From JABCPE02 sp963516475 (GTDB lineage: Bacteria > Bacteroidota > Bacteroidia > Flavobacteriales > Weeksellaceae): 64,000 nt of DNA. Below the pieces are notes generated by a model. It was not told where the DNA came from and searched no databases. It saw nothing but the letters and a program-made list of their open reading frames with translations. The first letter of the stretch is position 1; every line of letters starts with the position of its first letter. The stretch lies in the NCBI GenBank assembly GCA_963516475.1, contig CAUQBR010000006.1, positions 36,029 to 100,028 on the forward strand, given 5' to 3'. Shown one piece after another: positions 63,814 to 64,000 of this stretch. The translations under genes and the position numbers were made by a program.

Positions 63814-64000
63814 ATGAAAAAAATTATATTCATCACAGCGCTGGTGCTGCTCATAGACCAGTTATCCAAATTTTACATCAAAACTCATTTTCATCTGGGC
63901 GAAAGCATCCCTGTTTTCGGGCTGGACTGGTTTCGGCTCACTTTCGTAGAAAACCCAGGAATGGCGTATGGGATGCAGTTTGGTGGAATTTTCGGAAAAT
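63814..64000 (+). CDS. lspA: Lipoprotein signal peptidase II, N-terminal part (runs off the window)
   Basis: The open frame from ATG 63814 continues to the end of the window (62 codons). It begins with a membrane segment (IIFITALVLLIDQLSKFYIK), including the LspA-type DQLSK motif. ESIPVFGLDWFRLTFVENPGMAYG follows, with the conserved NPGMAYG region of signal peptidase II. It removes signal peptides from the lipoproteins seen across this window. The catalytic second Asp lies outside the window. Confidence 0.93.
   Translation, partial: MKKIIFITALVLLIDQLSKFYIKTHFHLGESIPVFGLDWFRLTFVENPGMAYGMQFGGIFGK

Overview
The window reads as a low-GC chromosome segment from the Bacteroidota, order Flavobacteriales, most likely family Weeksellaceae (Chryseobacterium/Riemerella/Elizabethkingia group). 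The grounds are the core genes, type IX secretion (T9SS) style proteins, SprB repeats, a DUF3078 outer-membrane protein, and repeated TAnnTTTG promoter -7 elements. I do not assign a genus. No tRNA, rRNA, CRISPR array or complete insertion sequence was seen.

Layout. (1) Positions 1-12047 are ordinary chromosome. They begin with the end of a capsule/exopolysaccharide locus (Wzc-like partial, Wza-like lipoprotein, FlaA1/CapD-like dehydratase). Next come a UMF1 transporter, a SanA-like protein, a thioredoxin lipoprotein, an orphan FecCD permease, exonuclease III, uridine kinase, DivIC, a THUMP-like methyltransferase and an M20 dipeptidase. (2) Positions about 12048-49440 form one long accessory block. 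(3) Positions 49472-64000 return to conserved chromosome: a Gcr-type membrane protein, M3 peptidase, Pcm, an EEP-family protein, rhomboid, MutL, DUF3078, IleS, a DksA-like protein, a lipoprotein and the start of LspA.

The accessory block has four parts. First is a complete QatABCD anti-phage system (13596-18341) beside MazEF and a serine resolvase, with a NYN-domain RNase candidate convergent to it. Second is a three-gene operon (20334-24366). It joins an OLD-family ATPase/TOPRIM nuclease and a short UvrD-like helicase (Gabija-like) to an unrecognised upstream gene that may be a PD-(D/E)XK nuclease. Third is a 21-kb co-oriented locus (24930-45876): a 1552-residue unknown secreted protein, a 1782-residue polymorphic-toxin-like protein with a C-terminal nuclease-like motif, three mosaic immunity-like paralogues, and a four-gene set (FnIII protein, SprB-repeat/T9SS protein, PKD lipoprotein, outer-membrane barrel). 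Fourth is a plasmid-type replicon (46109-49440): ParA, a small partner, an unknown protein, a RepB-type initiator and five iterons spaced close to whole helical turns, followed by a terminator. A sixth, degenerate iteron-like sequence lies just before the next chromosomal gene. The simplest reading is an integrated plasmid, or replicon-bearing element, that carries defence and interbacterial-competition cargo. The exact left end was not found.

The most promising candidates for something undescribed are the three-gene Gabija-like operon and the giant-protein/toxin/immunity locus with its T9SS-linked envelope genes. A MutL that lacks the usual endonuclease motif is a smaller surprise in the core region.
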